Both the position numbers and the translations under genes were made by a program. Below, one piece after another: positions 42,182 to 51,347 of a stretch of DNA of 64,000 nt (within the stretch, counting starts at the first letter, position 1; each line of letters begins with the position of its first letter). The notes beneath the pieces were generated by a model. It was not told the origin of the DNA. It made no database searches and saw only the letters and a list, made by a program, of their open reading frames with translations. The stretch comes from an uncultured Eubacteriales bacterium (GTDB lineage Bacteria; Bacillota; Clostridia; Oscillospirales; CAG-272): positions 72,623 to 136,622 of the forward strand of contig CAKRNO010000002.1 of the NCBI GenBank assembly GCA_934371135.1. The letters run 5' to 3'.

Positions 42182-45018
42182 AGTTCTTCCTCCTCGTGCG
42201 TCACGACGCCGCCCTGCAGCTTGAGCACATAGGTGCGGTCGTCGTGTAAGCGAATGACCTTCGTGCGGCCTCGCGTGAGGATTGCCCGAGCGTCCTCCTC
42301 CGTGAGCGCGTAGCCCGCGTAAACGAACGGGATGCGGAAGCGGCAGCCGTTTTTATAGCCCATGCAGCCCCAGTTCTGCCGCCCGCGTACCACCTGTCCC
42401 CCGCAGAGGGGGCAGACGCCGATGGCGACCGGCTCTGCCGCCTTCGGGGCGGTCGCGGTCTCCGTACCGCCGTCCCGGTTCCCGGCTGCGTCCTTGTCAC
42501 CGGTCGTGTCGTCTTTACCCGCGGTGCCGCGTTTTCTGCCGGTCGCCGGAGCGCCCGCCGCGTCGGCTTTTTTACGGCGCGGAGCCGCAGTTTTCGGCTC
42601 CTCGTGGTTCGGGACAGGCAGCTCGGCATCCTGGAAGACGATTTTCGCCTCCCCGCCGCGCAGGGCGAGATACCCGCCGTGGCGCGTACCGTCCGTTTTG
42701 GAGACAAAGCCCTCGAGGTGCGGCGTGACCCCCGTCTTCGCGAGTGCGGCGAGCGCCTCCTCCGGAATCTTGCACCCGAGGACGGTCCGCCCGACGCGGA
42801 AGCCGCATTTCTTGGCACTGCACCGGTAGTCAAAGCGACCGTATTCCATCTTCTTGCCGCACACGGGGCACTTCACCCCGGGGATCGCCTCGCCGTCGCG
42901 GCTCTCCTCCATATCAAAGACGACCTTGCCGTCCTTCAGGATGAGTGCGGAGGAGAAACGGCGGTTGTTCTTTGAGACAAAGCCGTCGATGACCGGCGTA
43001 CGCCCCCCGTCGAGGAGTGTCTTGACAATATCGGGCGAGATGGCGCGGCGGCAGATGTGCAGCCCGACGCGGAAGGTGCAGCCCTCCCGCTCGCAGGCAT
43101 AGGCGCGTGCACCGCGGATGACCTGCCCGCCGCAGACGGGGCAGGTGCCGATGATCTCCCCCTCCGTGCCGGTGTCTCCGACGCGGGCGAGCGCCTCCTC
43201 CTTGTGGGAGAAGACCTCGCGGATCTCCTCCTCGGCGAGGCGGGTGCTGTCCTCCACCGTGATGGTGCCGCGGAACACCTTTTTGAGCGCCCGCCCCATC
43301 TCGGAGGTCTTGTATTTGTCCATCACGATGCCGAGGTCGGTCAGCGTCTCGATGAGATACTCCCCGTCCGGCAGGATGATGTATGTGTCCTTCTGTAACT
43401 CGATATATCTGGAGCTGCGCGCGTTGTCGATGATGCCGGTGCGGGTCGCCTCGGTCCCGAGCTCGAGCCCCTCGAAGATGGCGCGGTAATCCTCCTCGTC
43501 GCTCGCACCCTCCTCGCCGACGGCGCCGGACCGCTCCTCACTGCCCGCACCCGCTTTTTCTTCCTTAAACGGGTTCTTCAGGTAATTGTTCAGCGTCTCG
43601 ATGGTATAGTGGCGCGGCGGGGTGGTCTCCTTTTCGACCGGGGCGAACGCAGTCTCCACCACGTCTCCGACCGCGAGGTTCGGCAGGAATTTGTCCTTCT
43701 TCGTGTAGTCGTCAAATTTCGTCCAGCCCGCGTCGAGGATCGCCGTCCCTTTGAGGACGAACTCCTCGTATTCCCCGCACATGAGGTGCAGCTCGCTCCG
43801 CTCCACCCGGCAGGGGTGGTCGCAGAATACGGCGACAAAACGACGAAAAACGGTGCTGTACACCTGCTTTTCCCGCGCGTTCAGATCCTCCTGTTTCGGG
43901 ATCTTGTAGGTCGGGGTGAGCGCCGAGTGCGACTCGATCTTGCTGTCGTCGAAAATATATTTGGAGTCGCGGAAGGCGACGGGATATCCGAGCTTCGCGA
44001 TCCCCGAGAGGATCTGGCGCACCTTGCCCTTCTCGGCGGTGGCGAGGTACTCCGAGTTGGTACGCGGATAGGTGAGGAAGCCGCGCTCGTACAGCCCCTG
44101 TACGGTGTCGAGCGACTCCTTCATCGACATCTTGTATTTCTTGCCGAGGACGTTCTGCAGGGTCGAGAGCGAATAGAGCTTACCCGGCGGCAGAATATCC
44201 TCTTTGGATTTTTTGTCGGTCACGACGGTGACGGCGGCATTGTACTTCTCCGAGAGAGCGCGCGCCGCCGCCTCGGCGGCGGTGAGATCCGCCCCGCGGA
44301 ACTCCTCCCGTGAGGTGAGCAGCAGCTCCTCCCCGCCGACCTCGGTGCGGGAGGCGACCCCGTAATACTTCTCGGGGGTAAAGCCCCGGATGGCGAGGTC
44401 GCGGTCATAGATTGCCTTGACGATCGGGACGATCACGCGGCCGACGCGCAGCAGCCGCCCCGAGATGATGGAGGCGTAGCGCGTGAGGTTGACGCCCCAC
44501 AGCCAGTCGATGTAGGTGCGGGCATACCCCTCCGCCGCGAGGTTGTCGTACGCGCTATCGGGCTGCATCTCGGCGAGCGCCGTGCGGATGGTCTCCGGGG
44601 TCTGGTCGGGGAGCCACAGGCGCAGGAGCGGCTTCTCGCTTTTCAGCGCCTTACGCACGCAGGTGCGCACGATGATCTCACCCTCGCGGTCCGCGTCCCC
44701 CGCGTTGACGATCGCCGTCACGTCGGAGCGGTTACAGAGCGACTCGATGAGCGCATACTGCCGCTTGACACCGTCGTCACCGGCGAGCTGGTAGTCAAAG
44801 GTCTTCGGGAAACAGGGCAGGTTGGCAAAGGTCCAGCCCCGCGTACCCGCCGGGGCGGGCGCGTAGTGCTCGATGTCCGCGAGGGAAAAGAGGTGTCCGA
44901 ACACCCAGGTCACCAGGTATTCCCCACCCTCCATATAGCCGTTCTTTTTCTGCATCCCGCCGATGGCGCCCGCGATGTTGCGCCCCAGGCTCGGTTTTTC
45001 CGCAATGACTAAAACCAT
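42178..45018 (-). CDS. topB: DNA topoisomerase III
   Basis: 946 residues, type IA topoisomerase that decatenates DNA. It starts MVLVIAEKPSLGRNIAGAIG (Toprim), has NAGDADREGEIIVR for metal binding, and the active-site Tyr region GFLTYPRTNSEYL. The C-terminal third has two or three small zinc/Toprim-like repeats (CPVCGGQVIRGARAYACERE, CPVCGKKMEYGRFDY) and a low-complexity Ala/Lys/Thr/Asp linker before a last CPLCGGQVV module, making it longer than E. coli TopB (about 650). The start at 45018 was chosen over a codon four residues upstream because of GAGG spacing. Promoter just upstream. Confidence 0.95.
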   Translation of the reverse strand: MVLVIAEKPSLGRNIAGAIGGMQKKNGYMEGGEYLVTWVFGHLFSLADIEHYAPAPAGTRGWTFANLPCFPKTFDYQLAGDDGVKRQYALIESLCNRSDVTAIVNAGDADREGEIIVRTCVRKALKSEKPLLRLWLPDQTPETIRTALAEMQPDSAYDNLAAEGYARTYIDWLWGVNLTRYASIISGRLLRVGRVIVPIVKAIYDRDLAIRGFTPEKYYGVASRTEVGGEELLLTSREEFRGADLTAAEAAARALSEKYNAAVTVVTDKKSKEDILPPGKLYSLSTLQNVLGKKYKMSMKESLDTVQGLYERGFLTYPRTNSEYLATAEKGKVRQILSGIAKLGYPVAFRDSKYIFDDSKIESHSALTPTYKIPKQEDLNAREKQVYSTVFRRFVAVFCDHPCRVERSELHLMCGEYEEFVLKGTAILDAGWTKFDDYTKKDKFLPNLAVGDVVETAFAPVEKETTPPRHYTIETLNNYLKNPFKEEKAGAGSEERSGAVGEEGASDEEDYRAIFEGLELGTEATRTGIIDNARSSRYIELQKDTYIILPDGEYLIETLTDLGIVMDKYKTSEMGRALKKVFRGTITVEDSTRLAEEEIREVFSHKEEALARVGDTGTEGEIIGTCPVCGGQVIRGARAYACEREGCTFRVGLHICRRAISPDIVKTLLDGGRTPVIDGFVSKNNRRFSSALILKDGKVVFDMEESRDGEAIPGVKCPVCGKKMEYGRFDYRCSAKKCGFRVGRTVLGCKIPEEALAALAKTGVTPHLEGFVSKTDGTRHGGYLALRGGEAKIVFQDAELPVPNHEEPKTAAPRRKKADAAGAPATGRKRGTAGKDDTTGDKDAAGNRDGGTETATAPKAAEPVAIGVCPLCGGQVVRGRQNWGCMGYKNGCRFRIPFVYAGYALTEEDARAILTRGRTKVIRLHDDRTYVLKLQGGVVTHEEEEL

Positions 45019-45047
45019 GCTCTGCCTCACTTATGAATTCTCTTTTT

Positions 45048-45076
45048 ATTGTAGCATGAGATGCGCCCGGTGTCAA
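45048..45076 (-). promoter_or_regulatory. Promoter of topB
   Basis: On the minus strand TTGACA, 17 bases, TACAAT. Its -35 box ends six bases from the -35 of the divergent metallophosphoesterase promoter. Confidence 0.82.
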
Positions 45077-45082
45077 ACATGA

Positions 45083-45111
45083 TTGACAAAACCGGGGCGA
45101 GCCGATATACT
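45083..45111 (+). promoter_or_regulatory. Promoter of the metallophosphoesterase gene
   Basis: TTGACA, 17 bases, TATACT; leader about 27 nt. Confidence 0.85.
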
Positions 45112-45144
45112 GAAATCACCACACAAAAAAGGGAGGGCGGCAGG

Positions 45145-45852
45145 ATGGGCGCGCTGACAGTCACAACATACGATATTCCGGGCACGGGCGCCGCGCTCAC
45201 GCTCGCCGTCGTCGCCGACCTGCACAACCGCCGCGGGGAGGAAACGGCAGAGCGGGTGCTCTCCCTCGCACCGGACGCCTGCCTGCTGGTCGGCGACCTC
45301 TTTGAGTCCCCCCCGCGCCGCCGTTACTACGCGACGGAGGAGGCGGCGCGGTGCCTGGAGATCCTGGCTCCGCACTGTCAAGTGTTCTGGTCGCGCGGCA
45401 ATCATGACCACACGCTCCCGGAGGATCTCGCCACCACGATGGCGAGGCTCGGCGTCCACCGCCTCGAGAATAGCTGGGAGCCCTTCGGCGGAGTGCTGCT
45501 CGGCGGGCTCTCCTCCGTCAGCTATCCGCCCGGGCGTACCCCCGACCTCGCGTTTCTCGACCGGTTCGCGGCGGCGCCGGGATATAAGATCCTGCTCTCC
45601 CACCACCCGGAATATTATGACCGTTATATCCGCACCCGCGGGATCGACCTGACGGTCTCGGGACACGCGCACGGCGGTCAGTGGCGCTTCTTCGGCCGCG
45701 GTCTGTATGCCCCGGGTCAGGGGCTCTTTCCCCGTTACACCTCGGGCTTTTACGACGATGGGCACCTGCTCGTCTCCCGCGGGGTGAAGCCCTCGCGCCT
45801 CCCGCGCATCGCCAACCCGCGCGAAATTCTCTGCCTGCGCCTCTCCGAATGA
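45145..45852 (+). CDS. Metallophosphoesterase (YaeI/YkuE type)
   Basis: 235 residues of the calcineurin-like fold. Metal ligands: VVADLHNR (D and H), LLVGDLFES (GD), SRGNHDHTL (GNHD), SHHPEY (H) and SGHAHGGQ (GHxH). The pattern is that of the YaeI/YkuE group of phosphodiesterases. Members usually have an N-terminal membrane anchor, which this one lacks, so it is cytoplasmic. The ATG at 45145 follows GGGAGGG; upstream in-frame codons lie inside the promoter and were rejected. Single gene with its own promoter and terminator. Substrate unknown. Confidence 0.9.
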   Translation: MGALTVTTYDIPGTGAALTLAVVADLHNRRGEETAERVLSLAPDACLLVGDLFESPPRRRYYATEEAARCLEILAPHCQVFWSRGNHDHTLPEDLATTMARLGVHRLENSWEPFGGVLLGGLSSVSYPPGRTPDLAFLDRFAAAPGYKILLSHHPEYYDRYIRTRGIDLTVSGHAHGGQWRFFGRGLYAPGQGLFPRYTSGFYDDGHLLVSRGVKPSRLPRIANPREILCLRLSE

Positions 45853-45889
45853 TGGCAGGCACCCCTGCAGGACGGCGCACAAAAGCCCA

Positions 45890-45918
45890 CGGGGCGCTGC
45901 GGCGCCCCGACTTTTTTG
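45890..45918 (+). terminator. Terminator of the metallophosphoesterase gene
   Basis: Stem GGGGCGC/GCGCCCC with a short loop (45890-45909), followed by six T. Confidence 0.9.
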
Positions 45919-45925
45919 GTTATCG

Positions 45926-45953
45926 TTGACAAGTCTTAAAAAGAGAGTATAAT
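45926..45953 (+). promoter_or_regulatory. Promoter of pheS-pheT
   Basis: TTGACA, 16 bases, TATAAT. The leader is only about 27 nt, so there is no room for a T-box. Confidence 0.88.
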
Positions 45954-45986
45954 ATTGTATATATTTTGACGGCAGAGGATATCCGT

Positions 45987-47009
45987 ATGAAAGAAAAAAT
46001 CAAGGCACTCGAAGCCCGCGTGGACGAAGCGCTCGCGGAGGTAAGGTCCGGCGAGGGACTCAAGGACTTCTTCGCCCGGTACCTCGGCAGAGCGGGCAGC
46101 ATCACCGCGCTCATGAAGGAGCTGGGCAACTATCCGAAGGAGGAGCGCCCGACGATCGGTAAGCTCATCAACGCCTTCAGGGACTCCGTGCAGGAGCGCT
46201 TCAAGGCGCTGGAGGAGCGCATCGCCGCCGAGGAGCTCGCGGCGAAGTACGCCAGTGAGCAGCTGGACATCACCATGCCGGCGAAGCGGGCGGCGGTCGG
46301 CGCCATCCATCCGACAAACCTGGTCAGGGCAAAGCTCTGCGAGGTTTTTATCGGCATGGGCTTCAGGGTCTATGAGGGGCGCGAGGTCGAGGATGACTAT
46401 CACAACTTCACGGCACTGAACACCCCGAAGGATCACCCCGCGAGAGACAAGCAGGATACCTTCTACATCGCGGAGGACATCATGCTCCGCACCCACACCT
46501 CCCCGGGGCAGATCCACTGCCTCGAAACCATGAAGCCGCCGTTCAAGGTGGTCATGCCGGGGCGCGTCTTCCGCTGTGACGACGACGCGACCCATACCCC
46601 GATGTTCCACCAGATCGAGGGGCTCGTCATTGATAAGAACCTGTCGCTCTGCGACCTCCAAGGGCTGCTCGACACACTGGCGAAGGCCATGTTCACCCCC
46701 GAGGCCAGAACGCGCTTCCGCCCCTCCTACTTCCCGTTCACCGAGCCGTCCGTCGAGGTGGACGTCTCCTGCTGTGAGTGCGGGGGCGTCGGCTGCCGCC
46801 TGTGCAAGGGCACCGGCTGGATCGAGATCCTCGGCGGCGGAGTGGTCAATCGCCGCGTCATCGAGAACTGCGGGCTCAACCCGGACGAATGGTCGGGGCT
46901 CGCGTTCGGCGCGGGGCTGGACCGCATCGCCATGCTCAAGTACGGCATCAACAACATCCACATTCTCTACGACGGGGATCAGTCGATCCTGCGCCAGTTC
47001 CGTAAGTAA
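45987..47009 (+). CDS. pheS: Phenylalanyl-tRNA synthetase alpha subunit
   Basis: 340 residues. Class II synthetase subunit that activates Phe and charges tRNA-Phe as an alpha2-beta2 enzyme. N-terminal coiled coil (to about residue 85), then motif 2 (PGRVFRCDDDATHTPMFHQI) and motif 3 (AFGAGLDRIAMLKYGI). A CCECGGVGCRLCKGTGW cysteine cluster is the usual insertion in Firmicutes PheS. The start at 45987 (MKEKIKALEARV) has AGAGGA upstream; codons further up lie in the leader. Followed by pheT after 14 bases. Confidence 0.97.
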   Translation: MKEKIKALEARVDEALAEVRSGEGLKDFFARYLGRAGSITALMKELGNYPKEERPTIGKLINAFRDSVQERFKALEERIAAEELAAKYASEQLDITMPAKRAAVGAIHPTNLVRAKLCEVFIGMGFRVYEGREVEDDYHNFTALNTPKDHPARDKQDTFYIAEDIMLRTHTSPGQIHCLETMKPPFKVVMPGRVFRCDDDATHTPMFHQIEGLVIDKNLSLCDLQGLLDTLAKAMFTPEARTRFRPSYFPFTEPSVEVDVSCCECGGVGCRLCKGTGWIEILGGGVVNRRVIENCGLNPDEWSGLAFGAGLDRIAMLKYGINNIHILYDGDQSILRQFRK

Positions 47010-47023
47010 GGAGGGGACCGACT

Positions 47024-49429
47024 ATGTTACTGCCGATCAGCTGGCTGCGCGATCTCGTCGATCTGCGCGGCATCGATAACGATACGATCGAGACGAGCCT
47101 GTTCTCCTGCGGGCTGGAGGTCGAGGAGCGGCGCGGCGCCGCGCCGGATATCTCCGGGGTGGTCGTCGGGCGGCTCATCTCGGTCGAGAAGATGGAGAAC
47201 TCCGAGCACCTGCACATCTGCCATGTGGATTGCGGCGCCTACGGTGAGGACATCCAGATCGTCACCGGCGCCTCCAACATCAAGGCGGGCGACCACGTCC
47301 CCGTCGCGCTCCACGGCGCGACCGTCCTCGGGCGTGAGGGCAAGGTCGTCACCATCAAGAACGGTAAGCTCCTCGGCACGCCGTCGAACGGGATGCTCTG
47401 CTCCGGTGAGGAGCTCGGCATCGACGACGACTGGTTTGAGGGCGCCGGCGTGTACGGCATCCTGCTCCTGCCGGAGGACACCGCCCCCGGGGCGGACGTC
47501 AAGACCGTCCTCGGCCTCGACGACGAGGTGTGGGACGTCTCCATCACTGCCAACCTGCCGCACTGTCAGTCTGTCTTCGGCATCGCGCGCGAGCTCGCGG
47601 CGAAGCTGGACAGACCCCTGACCGAGCCCGACGGGCACTACACCGCCGCGGCGGAGGGCAAGGACGCGATCGACGTCACCGTCGAGGCACCCGATCTCTG
47701 CCCGCGCTACATCGGTCATTATGTAAAAAACGTCAAAATCGTGCGCTCCCCGCTGTGGATGCGGCGCCGCCTGCTCCTGACGGGGCACAAGCCGATCAAC
47801 GCCATCGTCGATATCACGAACTATGTCCTGACCGAGCTCGGTCAGCCGATGCACGCCTTTGACCTCTCCGACCTCGCGGGTGAAAAGATCGTCGTGCGCC
47901 GCGCCGCGGCAGGCGAAAAGATCACCACCCTCGACGAAAAGGAATTTACGCTGAACCCCGAGGTGCTCGTCATCTGCGATACGGAAAAGCCGGTCGCTCT
48001 CGCGGGCGTCATGGGGGGGCTCAACAGCGAGATCAAGCCGACGACGGCAGAGGTGCTCTTTGAGTGCGCCAAGTTTGCGCGCGACAATATCCGGCACACC
48101 TCCCGCGCCCTCGGTCAGTCCTCCGACTCCTCGCACCGGTACGAAAAAGGCGTGGACGAATACACGACCGGCAAAGCCATGGCGCGTGCCCTCCACCTCG
48201 TCGAAGAGCTGGGCTGCGGCACCGTGACGGCGACCCACATCGACCGCCGTGCGTGTGAGCATCCGGAGCCCACGACCATCACCACCTCGTTTGAAAAACT
48301 CAACCGCGTGCTCGGGATCGAAGTGCCGCGCACGACGGTCGTCAATATCCTGACGCGTATGCAGTACACCGTCACGGTCAGCGGGGATGCCCTGACCGCC
48401 GTGGCGCCGCTCTACCGCGAGGACATCGAGGACTACCCCGACCTCGCCGAGGACATCATCAAGATGTACGGCTACGAGCATATCACCCCGCGCCTCCTGA
48501 CCCCCGCGTCCATCACGGCGGGCGGCTACACCAAGGCACAGCAGCAGGCACTGAAGCTGAAGGACACGCTGGTCGAAGAAGGGTACTTTGAGCTCATCAA
48601 CTACTCGTTCTACGCCCGCGCCGACCTCGACCTCCTGCGCCTCCCCGACGACGACCCGCGCCGGAACGTCGTCGCGCTGCAAAATCCTTTGAGCGAGAAC
48701 TACGCCATCATGCGCACGACGCTCGCCCCCTCCATGCTCGCGATCCTCTCGCACAACCAGAAGCGCGGGCACGCGGGCGGCAGGTTCTTCGAGCTTGCGA
48801 ACCGCTTTATCCCGGGCGAGGCAGGCGCGCTCCCGATCGAGAAGCAGACGCTCTGCTTCGGGCTGTACGGCGAGGAGGAGAGTTTCTTCACGGCGAAGGG
48901 CGCCCCCGAGGCGATCGCCGATGCCTTCGGCATCCGCCTGACCTATGAGCGCGGCAACCAGCCGTTCCTCCATCCCGGTGAGACGGCAAAGATCCTGCTC
49001 GCCGAGGAGGAGATTGGTTACTTCGGGCGCCTGTCCTATGAGGTCGCCGAAGCGGCAGAGCTCGCCGGTAACGTGTTTGTCGGGGAGATCGACTTTGAGA
49101 AGCTCTCCGCCGCTTTCCCGGAGCTCATCCGCTTTGTCCCCGTTCCGAAATTCCCCGCCGTCACGCGTGACCTCGCGCTCGTCGCCGACGAGGCGGTCAC
49201 CTGCGGCGAGATCACCGATGCCATCCGCTCCGCCTGCAAACAGGTGAGCGGGGTCGAGCTGTTCGACGTTTACCGCTCCGAGCAGATCGGCGCCGGTAAG
49301 AAGTCGATGGCGTTCGGTCTTACCTTCCTCCCGACGGGTGACGAGCCGCTCGCCCCCGAGGCGGTCGATAAGTTCGTCGATAAGATTCTGAAGTCTCTCG
49401 CCTTCCGCCTGCACATCACCATCCGCTGA
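47024..49429 (+). CDS. pheT: Phenylalanyl-tRNA synthetase beta subunit
   Basis: 801 residues, the usual length. Starts MLLPISWLRDLVDL; a tRNA-binding EMAP-like domain (about 40-150, HLHICHVDCGAYGEDIQIVT), the B3/B4 editing domain, B5 domain, catalytic-like core (FELINYSFYARADL) and C-terminal FDX-ACB domain (VPKFPAVTRDLALVADEAVT) are in order. AGGAGGGG precedes the ATG. Last gene of the operon, followed by a terminator after 78 bases. Confidence 0.97.
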   Translation: MLLPISWLRDLVDLRGIDNDTIETSLFSCGLEVEERRGAAPDISGVVVGRLISVEKMENSEHLHICHVDCGAYGEDIQIVTGASNIKAGDHVPVALHGATVLGREGKVVTIKNGKLLGTPSNGMLCSGEELGIDDDWFEGAGVYGILLLPEDTAPGADVKTVLGLDDEVWDVSITANLPHCQSVFGIARELAAKLDRPLTEPDGHYTAAAEGKDAIDVTVEAPDLCPRYIGHYVKNVKIVRSPLWMRRRLLLTGHKPINAIVDITNYVLTELGQPMHAFDLSDLAGEKIVVRRAAAGEKITTLDEKEFTLNPEVLVICDTEKPVALAGVMGGLNSEIKPTTAEVLFECAKFARDNIRHTSRALGQSSDSSHRYEKGVDEYTTGKAMARALHLVEELGCGTVTATHIDRRACEHPEPTTITTSFEKLNRVLGIEVPRTTVVNILTRMQYTVTVSGDALTAVAPLYREDIEDYPDLAEDIIKMYGYEHITPRLLTPASITAGGYTKAQQQALKLKDTLVEEGYFELINYSFYARADLDLLRLPDDDPRRNVVALQNPLSENYAIMRTTLAPSMLAILSHNQKRGHAGGRFFELANRFIPGEAGALPIEKQTLCFGLYGEEESFFTAKGAPEAIADAFGIRLTYERGNQPFLHPGETAKILLAEEEIGYFGRLSYEVAEAAELAGNVFVGEIDFEKLSAAFPELIRFVPVPKFPAVTRDLALVADEAVTCGEITDAIRSACKQVSGVELFDVYRSEQIGAGKKSMAFGLTFLPTGDEPLAPEAVDKFVDKILKSLAFRLHITIR

Positions 49430-49507
49430 CGCGGCGCTCCCCGCGGGTGTAGTCCCCGTTGACCCCCGCCCCACGGGACAAAAGCGAGAGGAATTCCCTC
49501 AAGACCG

Positions 49508-49547
49508 CCGCGCGGAGCCGTATTTTCCGGCTCCGCGCGGTTTTTCT
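49508..49547 (+). terminator. Terminator of pheS-pheT
   Basis: Perfect 13-bp stem CCGCGCGGAGCCG/CGGCTCCGCGCGG with a 7-base loop and a TTTTTCTT tail. Confidence 0.92.
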
Positions 49548-49658
49548 TATTTCGCCCGGTGTCGCCCGGCTTTGCGTTTTTTCCGTTCTTTCGGCGCCCT
49601 CTCGCCGCGAGGGCGCCCCCCGGTTCTGCGCCGTCCCCCGCGCCCCCCGAAAAACCGC

Positions 49659-49687
49659 TTGACAAACGGGAGAGGCTCGGATATAAT
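49659..49687 (+). promoter_or_regulatory. Promoter of the serS T-box transcript
   Basis: Perfect TTGACA, 17 bases, perfect TATAAT; transcription should begin near 49694. Confidence 0.9.
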
Positions 49688-49693
49688 AATACA

Positions 49694-49928
49694 CGGTAAA
49701 GCCATACTACAGATAAAAAGCCATGACGGAGAAAAGTAACCGTCGGGATCGCTCCAAGAGACGGGTGTGCGAGGCTGTGACGCACCCGGCGACGCCCACG
49801 ATGAATTCCGCTCCCGAGCCGCCGGCGATGAGCCGCGCCGCACCCGCCACGTCAGCGCGAGAGAGTGAAACACCAAGGTGGTACCGTGCGTTTTCGCACC
49901 CTTGTCGCAGGGGTGCTTTTTATTTTTC
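49694..49928 (+). ncRNA. T-box leader (serine)
   Basis: The T-box sequence AAGGTGGTACCGTG is at 49875-49888; its TGG pairs with the CCA end of uncharged tRNA. It is followed by the terminator stem GCACCC/GGGTGC (49896-49916) and a T-rich tail. Upstream lies a stem I region with AGTAA (49735-49739), an AGAGA distal motif and, on the 3' side, GATGAATTCCGC, in which the likely specifier is TCC (49807-49809), a serine codon. Uncharged tRNA-Ser would stabilise the antiterminator and switch on serS. Confidence 0.93.
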
Positions 49929-49960
49929 CCAAATTGTCATTAAAATCGGAGGATTATACA

Positions 49961-51247
49961 ATGCTCGACATGAAGTTCCTTCGGGAAAATCCCGAGATCG
50001 TCAAGGAGAACATCCGCAAGAAATTCCAGGACCAGAAGCTCCCGCTCGTCGATGAGGTCATCGCGCTCGACGCGGAGCTCCGCCGCTTCAAGACCGAAGC
50101 GGACACCCTACGCGCCAGCCGCAACAAGCTCTCGAAGCAGATCGGCGCACTGATGGGGCAGAAGAAGCTGGAGGAGGCTGAAGCCGTCAAGGCGCAGGTC
50201 GCCGCAGACGCACAGCGTCTCGCCGAGCTCGAAACGCTGGAGGGCGAATACGAGGAAAAGATCAGGAAGATCATGATGGTCATCCCGAACATCATCGACC
50301 CCTCCGTCCCCGTCGGCCGTGACGACAGCGAGAACGTGGAGATCGAGCGCTTCGGCGAGCCCGTCGTCCCCGACTTTGAGATCCCCTACCACACCGACAT
50401 TATGGAGCGCTTTGACGGGATCGACCTGGACGCGGCGCGCCGCGTCGCCGGTAACGGTTTCTACTACCTCATGGGCGACATCGCCCGCCTGCATTCCGCC
50501 GTCATTTCCTACGCGCGTGACTTCATGATCGACCGCGGCTTCACCTACTGCGTGCCGCCGTTCATGATCCGTGCCGATGTGGTGACCGGGGTCATGTCCT
50601 TCGCCGAGATGGAGAACATGATGTACAAGATCGAGGGCGAGGACCTCTACCTCATCGGTACCTCCGAGCACTCTATGATCGGTAAGTTCATCGATACCAT
50701 CACCCCCGAGGAAAAGCTCCCCTACACCCTGACCTCCTATTCTCCCTGTTTCCGCAAGGAGAAGGGCGCGCACGGCATCGAGGAGCGCGGCGTCTACCGC
50801 ATCCACCAGTTCGAGAAGCAGGAGATGATCGTCGTCTGCAAGCCCGAGGACTCCAAGATGTGGTTCGACAAGCTGTGGCAGAACACCGTCGATCTGTTCC
50901 GCTCCATGGACATCCCCGTCCGCACGCTGGAGTGCTGCTCGGGTGACCTCGCGGACCTCAAGGTCAAATCGCTCGACGTCGAGGCATGGTCGCCGCGGCA
51001 GAAGAAATATTTTGAGGTCGGCTCCTGCTCCAACCTCGGCGACGCACAGGCGCGCCGCCTGCGCATCCGTGTCAGCGGCGAGAACGGCAAGTATTTCGCC
51101 CACACGCTGAACAACACGGTCGTCGCCCCGCCGCGTATGCTGATCGCCTTCCTCGAAAACAACCTGGAGGCAGACGGCTCGGTCCGCATCCCCGTGGTGC
51201 TCCGCCCCTACATGGGCGGTGCCGAGAAGCTCGTGCCGAAGCACTGA
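49961..51247 (+). CDS. serS: Seryl-tRNA synthetase
   Basis: 428 residues, class II. The N-terminal antiparallel coiled coil (about 30-110) grips the long variable arm of tRNA-Ser. Motif 2 reads CFRKEKGAHGIEERGVYR and continues HQFEKQEM, a variant used by many Clostridia instead of the E. coli form. Motif 3 region NTVVAPPRMLIAFLENN is intact. The ATG at 49961 (MLDMKFLRENPEIV) follows CGGAGG; in-frame codons upstream lie in the T-box terminator and were rejected. Single gene under T-box control. Confidence 0.97.
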   Translation: MLDMKFLRENPEIVKENIRKKFQDQKLPLVDEVIALDAELRRFKTEADTLRASRNKLSKQIGALMGQKKLEEAEAVKAQVAADAQRLAELETLEGEYEEKIRKIMMVIPNIIDPSVPVGRDDSENVEIERFGEPVVPDFEIPYHTDIMERFDGIDLDAARRVAGNGFYYLMGDIARLHSAVISYARDFMIDRGFTYCVPPFMIRADVVTGVMSFAEMENMMYKIEGEDLYLIGTSEHSMIGKFIDTITPEEKLPYTLTSYSPCFRKEKGAHGIEERGVYRIHQFEKQEMIVVCKPEDSKMWFDKLWQNTVDLFRSMDIPVRTLECCSGDLADLKVKSLDVEAWSPRQKKYFEVGSCSNLGDAQARRLRIRVSGENGKYFAHTLNNTVVAPPRMLIAFLENNLEADGSVRIPVVLRPYMGGAEKLVPKH

Positions 51248-51274
51248 ACGACTTTATTTCCCGGAAAATATAAA

Positions 51275-51305
51275 AAAGAGGAGCCGTATTTTACGGCTCC
51301 TCTTT
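51275..51305. terminator. Terminator after serS, possibly bidirectional with rnc
   Basis: Perfect 14-bp stem AAAGAGGAGCCGTA/TACGGCTCCTCTTT with a 3-base loop. On the plus strand it ends in TTTGTCTT, on the minus strand in a T run of six. Confidence 0.9.
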
Positions 51306-51347
51306 GTCTTATATGCTTTGCTACGCACCCCGCGACAGCGGCGGTTT

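Noticed and set aside
45954..45986. T-box leader before pheS-pheT
   Set aside because: The promoter leaves a leader of about 27 nt with no T-box sequence or terminator.
47027..49474. 815-codon minus-strand open frame opposite pheT
   Set aside because: Composition is Asp/Arg/Gly/Val-rich without domain features; pheT on the plus strand is unambiguous.
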